Shown here one piece after another: positions 63,871 through 64,000 of a stretch of DNA of 64,000 bases. The position numbers were made by a program, and so were the translations under genes. Location of the stretch: the NCBI GenBank assembly GCA_008694505.1, contig VZDJ01007749.1, forward strand, positions 6,659,457 to 6,723,456. Direction: 5' to 3'. This DNA comes from Cyanoderma ruficeps. Its lineage: Eukaryota > Chordata > Aves > Passeriformes > Timaliidae. Under the pieces are notes generated by a model. It was not told the DNA's origin. It was given only the letters and a program-made list of their open reading frames with translations, and did not search any database. Position 1 is the stretch's first letter; each line of letters starts with the position of its first letter.

Positions 63871-64000
63871 GCTCTTGTCTCTTGTTTTGGTTTTTTTTTT
63901 TTTCTTTTCCCTTTTTCTCTTTTGGCCTGTTCTAAATTTGGGGTGGGCGTTTTGAGGTTGGGGGTTTTTTTGACCTTGTGTCAGTTGTTCTGCATTTTGC

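Overview
This is nuclear DNA from a bird, most likely a passerine or a close relative. It holds four split vertebrate genes with GT-AG introns, 3' fragments of the avian CR1 retroposon on both strands, and a solo LTR of a type I associate with songbird endogenous retroviruses. Non-coding DNA is AT-rich and two GC/CpG-rich islands mark promoters. The gene order matches the conserved human 1q41 block (chicken chromosome 3): RAB3GAP2, IARS2, BPNT1, EPRS1.

Layout. Positions 1-13,715 carry the last fifteen coding exons of RAB3GAP2 on the plus strand, followed by a 3' UTR to about 15,445. IARS2 (mitochondrial isoleucyl-tRNA synthetase) is complete on the minus strand in 23 coding exons from 41,612 down to 15,858. 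Its 3' end meets the RAB3GAP2 3' end tail to tail, about 200 bp apart. Its 7.3 kb intron 12 contains, on the opposite (plus) strand, the hairpins of miR-194 (about 31.7 kb) and miR-215 (about 32.05 kb). A GC-rich island at about 41.2-42.1 kb lies head to head between IARS2 and BPNT1. BPNT1 is complete on the plus strand: eight coding exons, 45,145-53,014, 307 residues. After about 3.1 kb of intergenic DNA, a second CpG island starts EPRS1 on the plus strand; its first three coding exons are present and the gene runs off the right edge.

In every gene the exon phases join without a break. IARS2 sums to 994 residues and BPNT1 to 307, both close to the human lengths, so I see no frameshift or pseudogene. 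Functionally the block holds two aminoacyl-tRNA synthetase genes (mitochondrial Ile; cytosolic Glu-Pro), a 3'-phosphoadenosine phosphate/bisphosphate nucleotidase, a Rab3 GTPase regulator and an epithelial microRNA pair. Nothing suggests one joint pathway; this is conserved synteny.

I found no evidence of an undescribed system. The items most worth a second look are the antisense miR-194/215 unit with a candidate upstream control region, a GC-AG intron next to a 36-nt microexon in RAB3GAP2, CR1 fragments that abut splice sites in IARS2 and EPRS1, a 36-bp duplication flanked by an inverted repeat in BPNT1, and an unexplained CpG-bearing segment near the left edge.
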